Origin: DASTFY01 sp963769115
GTDB lineage: Bacteria; Actinomycetota; Acidimicrobiia; Acidimicrobiales; Ilumatobacteraceae
Reading direction: 5' to 3'
Assembly (NCBI GenBank): GCA_963769115.1
Contig: CAVYKN010000006.1
Location: 124,001 to 188,000, forward strand
DNA length: 64,000 nt
In this document: positions 8,167 to 15,088 of the stretch, piece after piece
Layout of the letters: every line of letters begins with the position of its first letter
Numbering within the stretch: the first letter of the stretch is position 1
Notes under the pieces: generated by a model
What the model was told of the DNA's origin: nothing
Databases searched by the model: none
What the model saw: only the letters and a program-made list of their open reading frames with translations
Program-made: the position numbers and the translations under genes

Positions 8167-8211
8167 CCGGTCGCCTACTGACGCCGGAGCCCCTCTCAAC
8201 TGCTACTGCTC

Positions 8212-8243
8212 TTGACCTTCAAGCAGACATGAAGGTTTATCGT
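8212..8243 (+). promoter_or_regulatory. MerR-type operator/promoter
   Basis: A TTGACC -35 (8212-8217) and a TATCGT -10 (8238-8243) are separated by 20 bases, the stretched spacing that MerR-family activators correct by DNA distortion. The spacer holds an inverted repeat, ACCTTCA (8215-8221) and TGAAGGT (8230-8236), very like CueR/ZntR-class operators. It lies directly before the merR-like gene, which implies autoregulation. Confidence 0.7.
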
Positions 8244-8251
8244 CCGGGGCG

Positions 8252-9024
8252 ATGATGGTGGACTCAGGATCAAGGAGGTCGCCGATGCCAGCGGCTTCAC
8301 GGCGGCGACCCTGCGCTACTACGAGCAGATCGGGCTGCTGCCGGAGGCGGCACGGACGCCGGCCGGCTACCGGATGTACGACCAGCGCACCTTGCCGCGG
8401 CTGGCGTTCATCGCCCGTGCCAAGCAGCTCGGTTGCACCCTGGAGGAGATCACCGGGTTGACGGCCGCGTGGGACGGCGGCCAGTGCGGGCCGATCCAGG
8501 ATCAGCTGCGCCGATTGGTGGCCGGGAAGATCGCTGCCGCGCAGGCGCAGATCGTCGAGCTCATGGCGTTCACGAGCGAGCTGCAACAGGCAGCAGTGGC
8601 GCTCGAGCGTCATCGGCCCGAGGGCGCCTGTGACTCGGAGTGCGGCTGCGTCAGCGACCCCGGTGAAGAGCAGGCTCCGGCGGCGGGGGTTCAGGAGATC
8701 AGCCTGACGTCCAAGCCCGCCGCGGCTGACGAGCCGGTGATCGCCTGCACCCTGCCGGCGGGTTCCATGAAGGGACGGCTCGGCGACTGGCAGTCGCTGC
8801 TCGCCCATGTCGCGCGCCGCGAGCGGATCGATGGCGGCGTCCGTTGCCTGTTCGCCGCATCGGTGCCCAACGCCGAGCTGATCCGTCTGGTCGCCGCCGA
8901 ACAGGATTGCTGTCAGTTCTTCCAGTTCGCGATCACCGTCGACACCCGGGGCGTCGCTCTCGAGGTGCGGGCCCCTGAGGACGCACGGTCGATCGTCGAG
9001 TCGCTGTTCGGAACTGCCGCGTGA
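8252..9024 (+). CDS. MerR-family regulator with cysteine-containing C-terminal domain, N-terminal frameshift
   Basis: The N-terminal winged helix is unmistakable (RIKEVADASGFTAATLRYYE, then QIGLLPEAARTPAGYRMYD), followed by a dimerisation helix. A Cys cluster (ACDSECGCVSD) probably binds metal. A second domain of about 90 residues with EQDCCQFFQF occurs fused to, or next to, metal regulators. No start codon exists in the frame of the HTH. The ATG at 8252 lies 8 bases after the -10 box and fits a leaderless start, but reaching the HTH frame needs one base restored near 8265. The operator at 8212-8243 suggests autoregulation; the effector metal is unknown. Confidence 0.82.
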
Positions 9025-9158
9025 GCGCCAAGAAGGAGACCGCGACGATCGATCGCCGGCGCTGCGGCGTCGGCGTCGGCGTCGGCGCCGTGCGCCGTCG
9101 ACGTGCCGCCGATGACGGGGGCCGATGTGCGCGCGCCGCGCAGGCGTAGCCTTTCGGT

Positions 9159-9620
9159 GTGGTCTGTGCCTGCTGCGGCGAGGAGCGTGACCCCTCGATG
9201 ACGGCCTCGCTGTTGTGCCACGACGAGATCAAGCTCTGTCGGATCTGCATCGGTTGGTTGATGCGCCAGGCGGGAGGCGTCGACGTCACGCCGAGGTTGC
9301 CCATCGCTGACATGGCGCAGGCGGCGCAGTTCTGCGAGGCAGCCGGGTTCGACGTCGAGCAATACGACGAGGGCTATGCCTTCGTGCATCTGGCCGACCA
9401 GAGCGTGTTCGACCTCGCCCGAATCGAGGGCCTCGACCCGACGACCAACCACGCTGGTTGCTACATCATCACCGACGACGTGGACGATTGGCATGCTCGT
9501 CTCGTCGCCGCGGGGCTGTCGGTCACGCCGATCGAGGACATGCCCTGGGGGATGCACGAGTTCACCCTCACCGATCCCAGCGGCAACCACATTCGAATCG
9601 GCCGAAGCACTGAGGACTAA
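9159..9620 (+). CDS. VOC (glyoxalase/bleomycin-resistance) protein with N-terminal zinc ribbon
   Basis: 153 residues in two parts. Residues 1-38 form a Cys4 zinc ribbon (CACC then LCRICIGWL). The rest is one vicinal-oxygen-chelate module (LPIADMAQAAQFCEAAGFDV up to DPSGNHIRIG), the fold of glyoxalases and bleomycin-binding proteins. The end of the VOC part (Gly-Asn-His-Ile-Arg-Ile-Gly) is typical. A TAGCCT -10 ends 6 bases before the GTG, predicting a leaderless mRNA. The next gene encodes a ribbon of the same type alone. Function unknown; binding of an electrophile or antibiotic is a family-level guess. Confidence 0.72.
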   Translation: MVCACCGEERDPSMTASLLCHDEIKLCRICIGWLMRQAGGVDVTPRLPIADMAQAAQFCEAAGFDVEQYDEGYAFVHLADQSVFDLARIEGLDPTTNHAGCYIITDDVDDWHARLVAAGLSVTPIEDMPWGMHEFTLTDPSGNHIRIGRSTED

Positions 9621-9631
9621 GGAGTCTCGCC

Positions 9632-9877
9632 ATGGACAGAACAGCCGTCGGCGGTGATTACTTCGAGCCAGCGGACACCGGATGTTGGTGCTGCGGTGAC
9701 CGCAGCGTCGATGCCAGCCTCCTCCGCTTGAGCGGCCACCAGGAGGTCGGCGTCTGCTTCCGCTGCGTCGACTGGCTCAGCAAGCGCAAGCGAGAGCTCG
9801 AGCGCATGACTCGCCACGCGCCACCCGGGCCATGGTGGCGGCGAGTGCAGTTCCGCGTCGGGTTCAACCGCTGCTGA
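9632..9877 (+). CDS. Small zinc-ribbon protein
   Basis: An 81-residue protein with CWCC and VCFRCVDWL, the same paired-Cys ribbon as the N-terminus of the preceding gene (compare CACC and LCRICIGWL), followed by a basic helix (SKRKRELERM) and a cysteine at the end. It starts 11 bases after the VOC gene and is probably co-transcribed. The similarity suggests duplication, or two subunits with matching zinc modules. No known function. Confidence 0.6.
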   Translation: MDRTAVGGDYFEPADTGCWCCGDRSVDASLLRLSGHQEVGVCFRCVDWLSKRKRELERMTRHAPPGPWWRRVQFRVGFNRC

Positions 9878-9907
9878 TCCCGATCCTCGCAACCCTTCGC
9901 TTCAGCC

Positions 9908-10366
9908 TCAAGACGGCTGAGCCGACAGGGTCAGCCGTCGATCGATCTCCTGGCCCATGATCTGGCAGTCGGTCGCGGGGTGGTCGTACCGGCACAACAG
10001 GGCGCCGTCCAGGTACTCCCGCGCCCGTTGGAGGCCGGCGATCTCCGCGTCGAGGGCCGTGAGGCGTCGGCGGGCGATGGCCTTCCACTCCGTGACGCTC
10101 GTCGCGTCGAGCACGCCGGCGATGTCGTCGAGTGAGAGGCCGGCGTCCTGGAGCATGCCGATGAACACCAGCCGGCGCAGGGTCTGGGGTCGGTAGCGCC
10201 GTTGCCCCGAGTGGCGGGCGTCGGCGGTGAGAAGGCCGCGGCGTTCGTAGAACCGCACCGTCGAGGTGGCGACGCCCGCCCGCCGTGCCACCTCACCGAT
10301 CGTCAGCAGATCCTCACGCCGGCCACTTGACTTGAAGTCGGGTTCAACTGTCAAGGTCGAACCCAT
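9908..10366 (-). CDS. MerR-family transcriptional regulator
   Basis: 152 residues: winged HTH (LLTIGEVARRAGVATSTVRF, then YERRGLL), dimerisation helix and a C-terminal effector segment LLCRYDHPATDCQIMGQEI, whose two Cys and His could bind metal. It lacks the CxxCxCxxxxxC iron-sulfur motif of SoxR. The only in-frame ATG near the domain is at 10366, overlapping on the opposite strand the ATG of the divergent methyltransferase. A CTTGAC/GTCAAG dyad between the two reading directions is the likely operator, so it probably regulates both itself and the methyltransferase. Confidence 0.85.
   Translation of the reverse strand: MGSTLTVEPDFKSSGRREDLLTIGEVARRAGVATSTVRFYERRGLLTADARHSGQRRYRPQTLRRLVFIGMLQDAGLSLDDIAGVLDATSVTEWKAIARRRLTALDAEIAGLQRAREYLDGALLCRYDHPATDCQIMGQEIDRRLTLSAQPS
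10326..10355. promoter_or_regulatory. Face-to-face divergent promoters with MerR operator
   Basis: A perfect outer dyad CTTGAC (10326-10331)/GTCAAG (10350-10355) surrounds an inner TTGAA (10332-10336)/TTCAA (10343-10347). Each strand carries a TTGACT or TTGACA -35-like box. Because it lies within the first codons of the minus-strand gene, either that gene starts further inside than annotated or its mRNA begins upstream. Confidence 0.5.
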
Positions 10367-11010
10367 GAGCACCTCGACTCCCGCTGCAAGCGCCGAACTG
10401 GCGCCCAACCACCACGCCGACTACCCCGCGTTCGCCGGGCTCGGCGGCCTCGTCGCCGCGCTGACGTTCAGCGTCGGTCGTCGCGCGGCCGCCGACCTCG
10501 CCATCCGGTTGACCGACGTCGGGCCGGACGACGATGTCCTCGACGTCGGCTGCGGGCCTGGCGTCGCCGTCCGCCGGGCCGCGGCCTGCCGGGCCTCGTC
10601 CGTGGTCGGCGTCGACCCCGCCCCCGTGATGCTCCGCGTCGCCCGTGCCCTCGGCGCGTTCGGCCGACGTGCACCGGGCGCGTCCTACCTGGAGGGCACG
10701 GCCGAGGCAGCTCCCCCTCGCCGACGGCTCCGCCTCGGTCCTGTGGTCGTTGTCGACGGTGCACCACTGGCGTGACCTCACCGCTGGACTGGAGGAGGCT
10801 CGACGGGTGCTTCGCCCCGCCGGCCGGCTCCTCGCCATCGAGCGCCGCGTCGCGCCAGGGGCCTCAGGCCACGGAACGCACGGCTGGACCGAGGATCAGG
10901 CCGAGCGCTTCGCGGATCAGTGCAAGGCCGCCGGCTTCACCGACGTCGAGGTCGGTCACCACAGCCCGCGCCACAAACTCTTCCTCAGCGTCCTGGCCCG
11001 AAGGCCCTGA
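10365..11010 (+). CDS. Class I SAM-dependent methyltransferase, one frameshift
   Basis: A Rossmann-fold methyltransferase of about 214 residues: motif I DDVLDVGCGPGVAVRRAA, acidic loop VVGVDPAPVML, then LADGSASVLWSLSTVHHW (motif IV/post-IV) and ARRVLRPAGRLLAIERRV. One extra C in the five-C run at 10713-10717 breaks the frame between EGTAEA and PLADG. The VHHW and RVLRPAG signatures place it with the UbiE/type 11 group; substrate unknown. It is divergent from a MerR regulator, whose operator lies immediately upstream, suggesting an inducible detoxification or stress role. Confidence 0.85.
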
Positions 11011-11042
11011 GGCGATTACATCACTTTGCATGAACTGTTATC

Positions 11043-11291
11043 ATGTTGCAGGTGATCCGGACCCAGATCTCGCTCAGTAGCGATCAGATGCGGCTCGCCC
11101 GTATCGAGGCGGACCGGCGCGGGATCTCGCTCGCGGCCCTGATCAGGGAAGCGCTCGAGCTGCTCCTGGACGACGGCGGCCCCGAGCGGACCCGGGCCCG
11201 CGCCCGGGATGCGGTCGGCGGGTTCCGGTCCGGCACGTCCAACACGGCGGTCGAACACGACGAGGTGCTGGCCGGTGAGGACCGCTGGTGA
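11043..11291 (+). CDS. vapB: Ribbon-helix-helix antitoxin, VapB type
   Basis: 82 residues. The N-terminal beta strand and two helices (QVIRTQISLSSDQMRLARIE, then RRGISLAALIREALELLL) form a ribbon-helix-helix DNA-binding domain. The charged, probably disordered tail would wrap the toxin. The stop overlaps the start of a PIN-domain gene by 4 bases, the classic antitoxin-toxin arrangement. ATGA and TCAT flank ACTGTTA just before the start and may form part of an autoregulatory operator. Confidence 0.85.
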   Translation: MLQVIRTQISLSSDQMRLARIEADRRGISLAALIREALELLLDDGGPERTRARARDAVGGFRSGTSNTAVEHDEVLAGEDRW

Positions 11292-11680
11292 TCCTGGTCG
11301 ACACGTCGGCCTGGTACGCGCTGCTCGACGAAGACGACGTCAACCACGGACACGCAGTCGACCGGTGGCACACCATCCTCGACGAGCATGCCCTGCTCAC
11401 CCACACCTACGTGGTCCTGGAGACCTCCGCGCTGGTGCAGCGTCGGCTCGGCATGGCGGCGGTCGATCAGCTGCACGACGGTCTGTTGCCCGTGGCCCTG
11501 CTCGCCACGATCGACCGGGCGACCCACCGCCGAGCGGTGGCCGGGTGGCGACGAGCCGGCAACCGGCGTCTCTCCCTCGTCGACGTCACCAGCTTCACGA
11601 TCATGCGCGACGAGGGCATCACGATGGCCTTGGCCTTCGATGACGACTTCGTCGAGGCGGGCTTCACGCTGTACGGATAG
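11288..11680 (+). CDS. vapC: PIN-domain ribonuclease toxin, VapC type
   Basis: 130 residues with the PIN acidic set: Asp5 (ILVDTSAWYALL), Glu in VVLETSALVQ, Asp in LSLVDVTSFTIM and Asp in LAFDDDFVEAGF. These coordinate Mg for endoribonuclease activity, in known VapCs against tRNA or rRNA. It starts with GTG inside the vapB stop (GTGA), so translation is coupled. Length and motifs are complete and the toxin looks active. Confidence 0.9.
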   Translation: MILVDTSAWYALLDEDDVNHGHAVDRWHTILDEHALLTHTYVVLETSALVQRRLGMAAVDQLHDGLLPVALLATIDRATHRRAVAGWRRAGNRRLSLVDVTSFTIMRDEGITMALAFDDDFVEAGFTLYG

Positions 11681-11728
11681 CGGCGTCGGCTTGCCCGCTC
11701 GTTCCGGCGACGTGGCAGCCTGAGGGCG

Positions 11729-12559
11729 ATGACGGCGACAGCACGGGGGCGGGGCTGGCTCGTGCGGGCGGCCGTCCTGGGGGTGGTGGCCGGGTTCCTC
11801 GGCGGACTGTTCGGCGTGGGCGGTGGGATCCTCATCGTCCCCGCACTCGTGCTCTTCATGCACATGGACCAGCGCCTGGCCCACGGCACGTCGCTGGCCG
11901 CCGTCCTGCCCATCGCCGTGGCCAGCCTCATCGGCTACACCCTGGAGGACAAGGTCGACTGGCCGGTCGGTGTGCTGCTGGCGATCGGCGCGGTCGGCGG
12001 CGCCGTCATCGGTACGCACATCCTCCATGTCCTGCCCCAGCGCGTACTCGGCTACGTGTTCGCGGGGTTCCTGCTGCTCACCGCCGTGCGCTTGCTCGCC
12101 GATCACGCCAGCGCCGTCGGCCGCTCGGACCTGACCGTCGGCCGCGGGGCGCTCCTGGTGCTGATCGGCCTGATCACGGGCATCCTCGCCGGGCTGCTGG
12201 GCGTCGGTGGAGGGATCGTCATGGTCCCGGCGATGATCGTGCTCTTCGGCATCCCCGCCGTGGTGGCCAAGGGCACCTCGCTGGCCGTCATCGTGCCGAC
12301 CGCCGTCATGGGCACGTGGCGCAACCGCACGAAGCACAACACGGACCTGCAAACCGCCGCGGTGGTGGGCGTGGCCGGCATCGTGTCCGCGTTCGCGGCG
12401 TCGCAGGTGTCCGTGGGCCTGTCGGAGACGACCTCCAACGTGCTCTTCGCCATCCTCCTCGCCGCGGTGGCCGTGCGGATGCTGCTGCAGCTCCGCTCCA
12501 CCAAGAGGCCACCGCCTGCTGCGGACCCGGCCGACGCCGCCGAGGCCACAGCGGGCTGA
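11729..12559 (+). CDS. TauE/SafE-family sulfite/organosulfur exporter
   Basis: A 276-residue membrane protein with two repeated halves, each beginning with a glycine-rich helix (GGLFGVGGGILIVPALVLFM and AGLLGVGGGIVMVPAMIVLF), the diagnostic TauE/SafE duplication. Eight or so transmembrane segments. Family members export sulfite, sulfoacetate or related anions. CAGCCT 7 bases before the ATG may act as the -10 of a leaderless mRNA. The tail PPPAADPADAAEA is low complexity. The broken SulP gene at 15089 is another candidate sulfur-anion transporter nearby. Confidence 0.9.
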   Translation: MTATARGRGWLVRAAVLGVVAGFLGGLFGVGGGILIVPALVLFMHMDQRLAHGTSLAAVLPIAVASLIGYTLEDKVDWPVGVLLAIGAVGGAVIGTHILHVLPQRVLGYVFAGFLLLTAVRLLADHASAVGRSDLTVGRGALLVLIGLITGILAGLLGVGGGIVMVPAMIVLFGIPAVVAKGTSLAVIVPTAVMGTWRNRTKHNTDLQTAAVVGVAGIVSAFAASQVSVGLSETTSNVLFAILLAAVAVRMLLQLRSTKRPPPAADPADAAEATAG

Positions 12560-12624
12560 TCGGCGCAGGAGGACATCGCGCCAGACCGCGTTTCACCTTC
12601 GGCCCTGACGGGCACCGCATCGGC

Positions 12625-12813
12625 ATGAAGGTCACCCGTACGGCCGGCATCCTCTGGGTCGTGGCCATCCTCGCCCTCGTGGCCGGCCTCGTCATCCCTG
12701 CTCTCCGATGGCTCCTCGTCGTGGCCGCCATCGCCGTCATCGCCTGTGTGGTGCTGGGCTTCAAGGGGCGGAGCCGGCCCGACGTCTCGCTCACCCCCGA
12801 CGAGCGCCACTGA
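12625..12813 (+). CDS. Small membrane protein, two predicted helices
   Basis: 62 residues: two hydrophobic segments (ILWVVAILALVAGLVI and LLVVAAIAVIACVVLGF) joined by a short PALRW turn, then a polar tail RSRPDVSLTPDERH. It resembles the many unnamed short actinobacterial membrane proteins. The ATG at 12625 is the only start giving this topology. It sits between the exporter and the cinA-like gene, 15 bases before the latter. No function can be assigned. Confidence 0.55.
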   Translation: MKVTRTAGILWVVAILALVAGLVIPALRWLLVVAAIAVIACVVLGFKGRSRPDVSLTPDERH

Positions 12814-12828
12814 CCAAGACCGGATCCG

Positions 12829-13317
12829 ATGAACGACTGCGAGCTCGCGAGCGCGGTGGCTGCCCGGTTGGGGAACCGAACCCTCGCCTGTGCCGAGTCG
12901 TGCACCGCGGGCCGCCTCAGCCAGACCTTCGTCGAGGTGGACGGAGCGGAGGCGTGGTTCCGCGGCGGCGTCGTGGCCTATCAGGTCCCGGTCAAACGGA
13001 GTCTCCTCGGCGTGACCGAGCTCTCGGTGCTCGGCGAGGCGGCCGTGGCGCAGATGGCAGCCGGTGCCGCCGAGCTCTTCTCGGCCGAGGTCACGATCTC
13101 CACGAGCGGGGTCCTGGGTGGCGAACCGAAGGACGGCGTCGATCCGGGGACGGTGTTCGTCGCCACGTGCGTGGAAGGGTCCGTGACGTCGCGCACCCAC
13201 CACTTCGACGGCACGTCCGAGGAGATGCTCGACGCCGCCGTTCGCCAAGCCTTGTACGACCTCCTGTCCACGGTGGCGGAGCCGCAGACCGCCAGCACCG
13301 GTCGGAGCACGCCATGA
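12829..13317 (+). CDS. CinA C-terminal domain amidase (PncC type)
   Basis: 162 residues corresponding to the stand-alone CinA_C domain, with the nucleophile region LACAESCTAGRLSQ, AYQVPVKRSLLGV and TISTSGVLGGEPKDGVDPGTV. Stand-alone members deamidate nicotinamide mononucleotide to NaMN (pyridine-nucleotide salvage). The N-terminal MoaB-like domain of full CinA is absent. The stop overlaps ATGA, with which the next remnant begins. Confidence 0.85.
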   Translation: MNDCELASAVAARLGNRTLACAESCTAGRLSQTFVEVDGAEAWFRGGVVAYQVPVKRSLLGVTELSVLGEAAVAQMAAGAAELFSAEVTISTSGVLGGEPKDGVDPGTVFVATCVEGSVTSRTHHFDGTSEEMLDAAVRQALYDLLSTVAEPQTASTGRSTP

Positions 13318-13522
13318 GCGCGGCGAAGGTCGTCCGGCAGGTCTTCCCGCGACCGGGACGGCGCTCGGCAACACGCCGCTCGTCTGGTCGCACATGGAGA
13401 TGGCGCGGGCCCTGTGGATGCTCGAGGTCGACGCCCTCCGACGACGGTGGGGAGGGACCGGCGCCCGGGTGTGGGTCTGGTTCGCGGCGTTCCGGCGGCG
13501 ACTGCGCCGGCCGCGCCGCTGA
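13314..13522 (+). pseudogene. C-terminal remnant of a GH15-like glycoside hydrolase
   Basis: Reading from ATG 13314 (overlapping the cinA-like stop) and shifting frame near 13352 gives GTALGNTPLVWSHMEMARAL, a sequence typical of the last catalytic-domain helices of family 15 glucoamylase/glucodextranase proteins. It ends at TGA 13520-13522. Only about 60 residues are present of an enzyme that normally exceeds 400, so it is a fragment: either a deletion scar or an artefact. The 228-base gap before the alcohol dehydrogenase holds nothing else. Confidence 0.4.
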
Positions 13523-13545
13523 CCACCCCGGTCAGCGGGACGTCA

Positions 13546-14740
13546 TCAGGGCTGCAGCAGGATCTTGACCGCGCCGTCTTCCTTCTTCTGGAAGATCTCG
13601 TAGGCCTTCGGCGCCTCCGTGAGCGGCCAGCGGTGGGTGGCGAAGTCCTCGACGCCCAGCGGGTCGCCGTCACTCACCAGCTCGAGGCACGGATCGACCC
13701 AGCGGCGCACGTTGGCCTGGCCCATGCGGAGCTGGATCTGCTTGTCGAAGAGCTTGAGCATCGGGAGCGGATCGGTCATGCCGCCGTAGACCCCGACGAG
13801 CGAGATGGTGCCACCGCGGCGGACGAGCTCGATGGCGGTCAGGAAGGCCGCCAGCCGATCGACACCGGCCCGCTCCATCAACTTCCCGGCGACCCGGTCC
13901 GGCAGCAGCGCCGGTCACCTGGTGCGCCAGCTTGCCCATCGGCGAGCCGTGCGCCTCCATGCCCACGGCATCGATCACGGCGTCGGGGCCTCGCCCGCCG
14001 GTCTGCTCGCGGACCGTCGCCAAGAGCTCGCCTTCGGCCTTCTCGAAGTGGCTCAGATCGAGGACGTCGACGCCCCGCTGGCGCACCCGTTCGAGCCGAT
14101 CGGGAACCAAGTCGATCCCGATCACCGTGCCCACGCCGCGATGGCGGGCGATCCGGCAGCACATGTCCCCGATCGGGCCGAGCCCCAACACGACGAGGCT
14201 GCCGCCTTGCGGCACGTCCGCGTACTCGACCGCCTGGTAGGCCGTCGGCAACACGTCGGAGAGGTAGACGAAGCGGTCGTCCGGCGGCCCGTCCGGCACC
14301 TTGATCGGTCCGTACTGGGCCTGCGGCACCCGCAGCAGCTCGGCCTGTCCGCCAGGCACCTGGCCGTACAGCTTGGTGTACCCGAACAGCGCCGCTCCCG
14401 ATCCCTGCTCGCGGACCTGGGTGGTCTCGCACTGGGACTGAAGGCCCTGGTCGCACATGAAGCAGTGACCGCACGAGATGTTGAACGGGATGACGACGCG
14501 GTCACCGGGTCGGAGCGTGGAGACCTCGGAACCCACCTCTTCCACCACGCCCATCGGTTCGTGGCCGAGGATGTCGCCGGCGGTCATGAACGGCGCCAGC
14601 ACCTCGTACAGGTGCAGATCCGATCCACAGATACCGGTCGACGTGATGCGGACGATGGCATCCGTCGGGGCTTCGATCGTCGGGTCCGGAACTGTCTCCA
14701 CCCGGACGTCGCGCTTGCCGTGCCAGACCACCGCTCTCAT
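13546..14740 (-). CDS. Zinc-dependent alcohol/formaldehyde dehydrogenase, one frameshift
   Basis: A medium-chain dehydrogenase of about 397 residues. Catalytic zinc ligands: Cys in STGICGSDLHLYE, then GHEPMGVVEEVGSE. Structural zinc ligands: CGHCFMCDQGLQSQC. Rossmann: VLGLGPIGDMCCRIARHRG. The frame breaks near 13911; removing one base joins HQVTG to LLPDRVAGKLMERAG and the C-terminal ISLVGVYGGMTDPLPM. The pattern is that of the FdhA-like subgroup, which oxidises formaldehyde or secondary alcohols; the substrate is uncertain. The start is ATG 14740. No operon partner: a GPGG small protein is divergent. Confidence 0.9.
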
Positions 14741-14862
14741 GACGGAGATCTACCCCCGAACGGCGGCGCGTAGACCTCTCATGCGGAGGTGTTACGAGGC
14801 GGTGGGGTTTGATCGGGCCACCCCCAGGGCACGAACGGGCGAACAGAAAGAGAGGCGGTTCA

Positions 14863-15018
14863 ATGAACGCAACCGTGCTTTGGGTCATCGCCGCGATCCT
14901 CGTGATCGTCGGCATCGTGCAGCTCATCCAGGGGCAGATCCTCTTCGGGATCATCCTGATCGTGCTGGGCTGCCTGGTCGGCCCTGGGGGGTACAGCTTG
15001 TTCCGCAACCGGGCCTGA
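14863..15018 (+). CDS. GPGG-motif small membrane protein
   Basis: 51 residues: two hydrophobic helices (TVLWVIAAILVIVGIVQLI and LFGIILIVLGCLVG) followed at once by GPGGYSLFRNRA. The Gly-Pro-Gly-Gly sequence after the second helix matches a small-protein family widespread in actinobacteria, of unknown role. GAGG 8 to 11 bases before the ATG is the ribosome binding site. A terminator follows 17 bases after the stop, so it is monocistronic. Confidence 0.75.
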   Translation: MNATVLWVIAAILVIVGIVQLIQGQILFGIILIVLGCLVGPGGYSLFRNRA

Positions 15019-15034
15019 CCCCGAACGACACTGC

Positions 15035-15064
15035 AGGGACCGCCCCGGCGCGGGGGCGGTCCTT
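15035..15064 (+). terminator. Terminator of the GPGG small-protein gene
   Basis: A 10-bp GC stem (15037-15046 with 15053-15062, GGACCGCCCC/GGGGCGGTCC), extended by A-T and G-T pairs, with a 6-base loop and a short TT end. It lies between two convergent genes. Confidence 0.7.
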
Positions 15065-15088
15065 GCGCGTCGGGTCAGCGCCGGCTGA

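Noticed and set aside
6427..8181. A single 584-residue exonuclease-deaminase fusion protein
   Set aside because: The frame crosses an intact tRNA-Ser gene and a normal TadA N-terminus, so it is open only by chance and by a lost stop.
9908..10366. Identification of this regulator as SoxR
   Set aside because: The inverted repeat is SoxR-like but the protein lacks the four-cysteine [2Fe-2S] motif of SoxR.
12708..13568. A 286-residue Arg-rich plus-strand ORF
   Set aside because: It is an out-of-frame reading of the cinA-like gene; only its end overlaps the GH15 remnant.
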